Source: a bacterium HR37 (GTDB taxonomy: Bacteria; Desulfobacterota_D; UBA1144; Nemesobacterales; CSP1-2). From it: a DNA stretch of 64,000 nucleotides. Within the stretch, counting starts at the first letter, position 1; each line of letters begins with the position of its first letter. The notes under the pieces were generated by a model that saw only the letters and a list, made by a program, of their open reading frames with translations, was not told the origin of the DNA and made no database searches. The DNA is taken from contig BEIN01000013.1 of the NCBI GenBank assembly GCA_002898375.1, positions 1-64,000 on the forward strand. Reading direction: 5' to 3'. A program made the position numbers and the translations under genes. Of this stretch, positions 61,725 to 64,000 are shown piece by piece.

Positions 61725-62956
61725 TTCTCCTCTCCTAAATTAAAGGCATCGTGGATAGCACGTACAGCAAGCTCTGTATATTTTTCATCTATAACGCAGG
61801 ATACCCTTATTTCTGATGTGCTTATCATCATTATGTTTATCCCTTCACGGGCAAGAGTTGAAAACATCTTGGATGCCACTCCAGCATGCGTTTTCATTCC
61901 CACCCCAACGAGTGAGACCATTGCTATGCGATCGTCAAATGTAACCCCTTTGGCTCCCAGTTCCTTTGCAATATCTTCTGTGATTCTTAGGGCTTTTTTA
62001 AAATCGCTTCGGGGAACTGTAAAGGTCATATCCGTATATCCTTCGGTGCTTACGTTCTGTACTATCATATCCACAACGATACCTTCTTCTCCTAGGGGAG
62101 TAAATATCTTTGCTGCTATACCAGGGCGGTCAGGAACATGGATTACCGTTATCTTAGCCTGGTTTTTATCGTATGTAACTCCGGATATAAGTACGTCTTC
62201 CATTTCTGTCATGGTTTCATCCTCCTCTACTATCCATGTTCCCTCTTCTTCCGGTCTTGAGGTAGGTCGTACATGGATGGGAACACGGAATTTCTTTGCA
62301 AATCCAACAGCTCTTGCCTGAAGCACCTTTGAGCCAAGGCTTGCCATCTCTAGCATCTCATCATAGGATATCTTTTTTAATTTCCTTGCATTGCTGCATA
62401 TAGAGGGATCAGTTGTATAGACACCATCAACATCATCCTTATAAAGCTCACACACATCTGCCTTTAGTACGGCTGTAAGAGCAACAGCGGTAAGATCAGA
62501 CCCCCCACGTCCAAGCGTTGTAACGTTTCCCTCCTCATCGACTCCTTGGAACCCGGCTACAACTACTATCTTTCCTTCTGAAAGGGCTTTTTTGATTTTT
62601 TCATCATCGATTTTTACTATCCTTGCCTTTGAGTAGTTGTTGCTTGTAAGTATCCTTATCTGGTGTCCCTGAAAGGATATTGCATCGTGTCCAAGTGATT
62701 TAATCATCATGGCAAGAAGTCCGGAGGAGACCTGTTCTCCGCTTGAGGTAACAACATCAAGCTCCCTTTCATCGGGTGGATCCATTATAGAACGTGCAAG
62801 CTTTATAAGGCGGTCTGTCTCCCCTGCCATGGCAGAGGCAACTACCAGCACGTCATTTCCCCTTTGTTTTGTCCTTATAACATGCTCTGCAACGTGCCTT
62901 ATCTTCTCTACGTTTGCAAGGCTTGTCCCACCATATTTTTGAACGATGAGAGCCAC
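61721..62956 (-). CDS. lysC: Aspartate kinase
   Basis: LysC phosphorylates aspartate, the first step to lysine, threonine and methionine. The 411-residue protein has [52 protein letters not shown] and [19 protein letters not shown], then two ACT domains ([20 protein letters not shown] and [20 protein letters not shown]) that bind feedback effectors. Its start lies 49 bp inside the tsaE 3' end, and its stop overlaps cimA by 4 bp, so it is in one operon with both. Confidence 0.96.
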   Translation of the reverse strand: MALIVQKYGGTSLANVEKIRHVAEHVIRTKQRGNDVLVVASAMAGETDRLIKLARSIMDPPDERELDVVTSSGEQVSSGLLAMMIKSLGHDAISFQGHQIRILTSNNYSKARIVKIDDEKIKKALSEGKIVVVAGFQGVDEEGNVTTLGRGGSDLTAVALTAVLKADVCELYKDDVDGVYTTDPSICSNARKLKKISYDEMLEMASLGSKVLQARAVGFAKKFRVPIHVRPTSRPEEEGTWIVEEDETMTEMEDVLISGVTYDKNQAKITVIHVPDRPGIAAKIFTPLGEEGIVVDMIVQNVSTEGYTDMTFTVPRSDFKKALRITEDIAKELGAKGVTFDDRIAMVSLVGVGMKTHAGVASKMFSTLAREGINIMMISTSEIRVSCVIDEKYTELAVRAIHDAFNLGEEK

Positions 62957-63399
62957 TTCTTATCTCCTTCTATCTTGAGTTTTCTTCTTCCAGACTTGGT
63001 ATCTTCACCCTCCGGTATTTGGATCTCTACTTTTATGGTGTTATCAGGAAATAGTTCTTCAATCCTGTCTGCCCATTCAACAACCGATACTCCTTTACCA
63101 AAAAAGAATTCCTCGTATCCTATTTCCTCTAGTTCTTCGATGCTTGTGATCCTGTACAGGTCAAAGTGATATAAGGGTAACCTGCCATGATAGGCATTCA
63201 TTATAACAAAAGTTGGGCTGTTGGGTTCTTCTTTCACACCAAGTCCTCGTGCAATGCCTTTTACCAAAACTGTTTTTCCTGCTCCAAGCTCTCCCTTGAG
63301 GGCAAATATGCTTCCCGGTGTAGCAAGTTTTCCTATAATCTCTCCTATCTTGATTGTATCTTCTTCTCTTGATACGCAGATACAAAGAAGCTCTGGCAT
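62908..63399 (-). CDS. tsaE: TsaE, ATPase for tRNA t6A modification
   Basis: The 163-residue protein has Walker A in [20 protein letters not shown] (about 35-50), then [20 protein letters not shown] and [20 protein letters not shown], and [15 protein letters not shown], all marks of TsaE. It works with TsaB and TsaD in forming threonylcarbamoyladenosine at tRNA position 37. Its 3' end overlaps the lysC start by 49 bp and adds a ~17-residue tail ([17 protein letters not shown]) that may be unusual. It is preceded by nnrD with a 3-bp gap; the nnrD-tsaE pair is common in bacteria. Confidence 0.94.
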   Translation of the reverse strand: MPELLCICVSREEDTIKIGEIIGKLATPGSIFALKGELGAGKTVLVKGIARGLGVKEEPNSPTFVIMNAYHGRLPLYHFDLYRITSIEELEEIGYEEFFFGKGVSVVEWADRIEELFPDNTIKVEIQIPEGEDTKSGRRKLKIEGDKKWLSSFKNMVGQALQT

Positions 63400-63402
63400 G
63401 AA

Positions 63403-64000
63403 TCAATAAACGACATGAAAGAATTCTTCTGCTCTACCTTCTAGTATCCTTCTAATTGCTTCCGGTAGCGTTTCCCCTACATCGGTTGCTATAATCCCGG
63501 CCTCTCCTTTCTTTTCTGCAACCATATCTCCTGCAAGACCATGCAGAAAAACCCCAAGCGTACAGGCATCTTCAGGTTTATACCTTTGGGCAAGAAAGCC
63601 ACCTATAACCCCTGTAAGTATATCCCCCATTCCTCCAGAAGCCATACCTGGATTTCCGGTGGGGTTTATAAATGCCTTGCCATAGGGAGTTGCTACAACG
63701 GTTCTTGCCCCTTTAAGCACTATGTAAGCATTATACATAGAGGCAAAATTCATCGCAATGCCAATTCTGTCTTTTTGTATCTCCTCTACTGTCTTTCCGG
63801 TAAGCCGTGACATCTCTCCGGGATGAGGGGTTAGAATTACTGGTACCTTTGTCTCTTTCAGTATATCTGGGTTTCTTGCAACAAGGGTTATCCCATCTGC
63901 ATCAATTACTATTGGCAAAGAGGAGTTTCTTAAAATCTCATATAGAAATTCGGCTGTATCATCGGTTGTTGAGATACCAGGACCTATTGCAAGTGCTGTT
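63403..64000 (-). CDS. nnrD: NAD(P)HX dehydratase/epimerase C-terminal part (runs off the window)
   Basis: The open frame continues upstream beyond 64000; only the last ~199 residues are in view. It shows TALAIGPGIS at the window edge, IVIDADGITLVARN, VILTPHPGEMSRLTG, GTRTVVATP-like GARTVVATPYGKAFIN and NPGMASGGMGDILTGVIGGF, the ADP-dependent dehydratase signature. It repairs hydrated NAD(P)H. Many bacterial versions also carry an N-terminal epimerase domain, which cannot be judged here. An internal ATG at 63918 is not the start, since homologous sequence continues before it. Confidence 0.93.
   Translation of the reverse strand, partial: TALAIGPGISTTDDTAEFLYEILRNSSLPIVIDADGITLVARNPDILKETKVPVILTPHPGEMSRLTGKTVEEIQKDRIGIAMNFASMYNAYIVLKGARTVVATPYGKAFINPTGNPGMASGGMGDILTGVIGGFLAQRYKPEDACTLGVFLHGLAGDMVAEKKGEAGIIATDVGETLPEAIRRILEGRAEEFFHVVY

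Noticed and set aside
1-64000. tRNA, rRNA and CRISPR arrays
   Set aside because: No regularly spaced direct repeats, no rRNA-like conserved blocks and no obvious cloverleaf with TTCRANY loop were noticed by eye; a tRNAscan or CRISPR search would be needed to exclude them fully.

Overview
The window is chromosomal DNA from a Gram-negative (diderm) bacterium, A+T-leaning by eye (roughly 40-45% G+C). Evidence for a second membrane is an F-type conjugation operon, a BcsB-like exopolysaccharide synthase locus with an outer-membrane barrel, an OmpA-domain lipoprotein and an HlyD/ABC efflux set. The gene content (citramalate synthase, GlgE plus TreYZ plus TreS-Mak, GH57/DUF3536, a spore-photolyase-like radical SAM protein, DUF4159) would fit a Desulfobacterota- or Nitrospirota-like lineage, but I cannot assign a taxon from sequence alone. 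I see no rRNA, tRNA or CRISPR array.

Region 1, about 1-9310, is the edge of an integrated conjugative element. The minus strand carries traU, trbC and a traN-like gene in F-plasmid order, running out of the window at base 1. Between them and the next block lie a DUF433 (VapB45-like) antitoxin with a truncated toxin, a YbhB/PEBP protein and a HicBA pair. Then comes a minus-strand cargo block: a frameshifted SNF2-type helicase, a coiled-coil membrane protein, an unknown 172-residue protein and the 3' part of a DUF6094-type methyltransferase gene. That gene is cut by a TnpB-only IS200/IS605-type element whose tnpB is itself broken by a 4-bp duplication. Several palindromes and inverted repeats fill the gaps in this block.

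Region 2, about 9308-15677, looks like normal chromosome: a sigma-70-like factor with a zinc-finger anti-sigma candidate, the Kup potassium transporter, and a Pat-type acyl-CoA-synthetase/GNAT protein. Region 3, 15682-22740, is a five-gene minus-strand operon for an exopolysaccharide. It has a BcsB-like anchor protein, an outer-membrane protein, a membrane GT2 synthase carrying an N-terminal MshEN (c-di-GMP-binding type) domain, a polytopic sugar transferase and an exported glycosidase-like protein. This is the most interesting locus in the window.

Region 4, about 22909-40076, is a set of housekeeping and envelope genes: ilvH, trpS, dcd, two lipoproteins that share a domain, an HlyD-permease-ATPase transporter, a SlyD-like isomerase, a MoeB-rhodanese protein, an aminotransferase, a radical SAM protein, MscS, and mgtE coupled to a diadenylate cyclase fused to a YbbR-like domain. 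Region 5, 40184-56103, is an unbroken plus-strand run of seven alpha-glucan/trehalose genes: glgE, treS-mak, glgB, treZ, a GH57 gene, treY and malQ. Together they interconvert trehalose, maltose 1-phosphate, linear and branched glucans and maltodextrins. Region 6, 56117-64000, holds DUF389, RRM and DEAD-box proteins, a DCC protein, a Yip1-like protein, and a minus-strand operon nnrD-tsaE-lysC-cimA that feeds amino-acid synthesis (aspartate family and isoleucine through citramalate).
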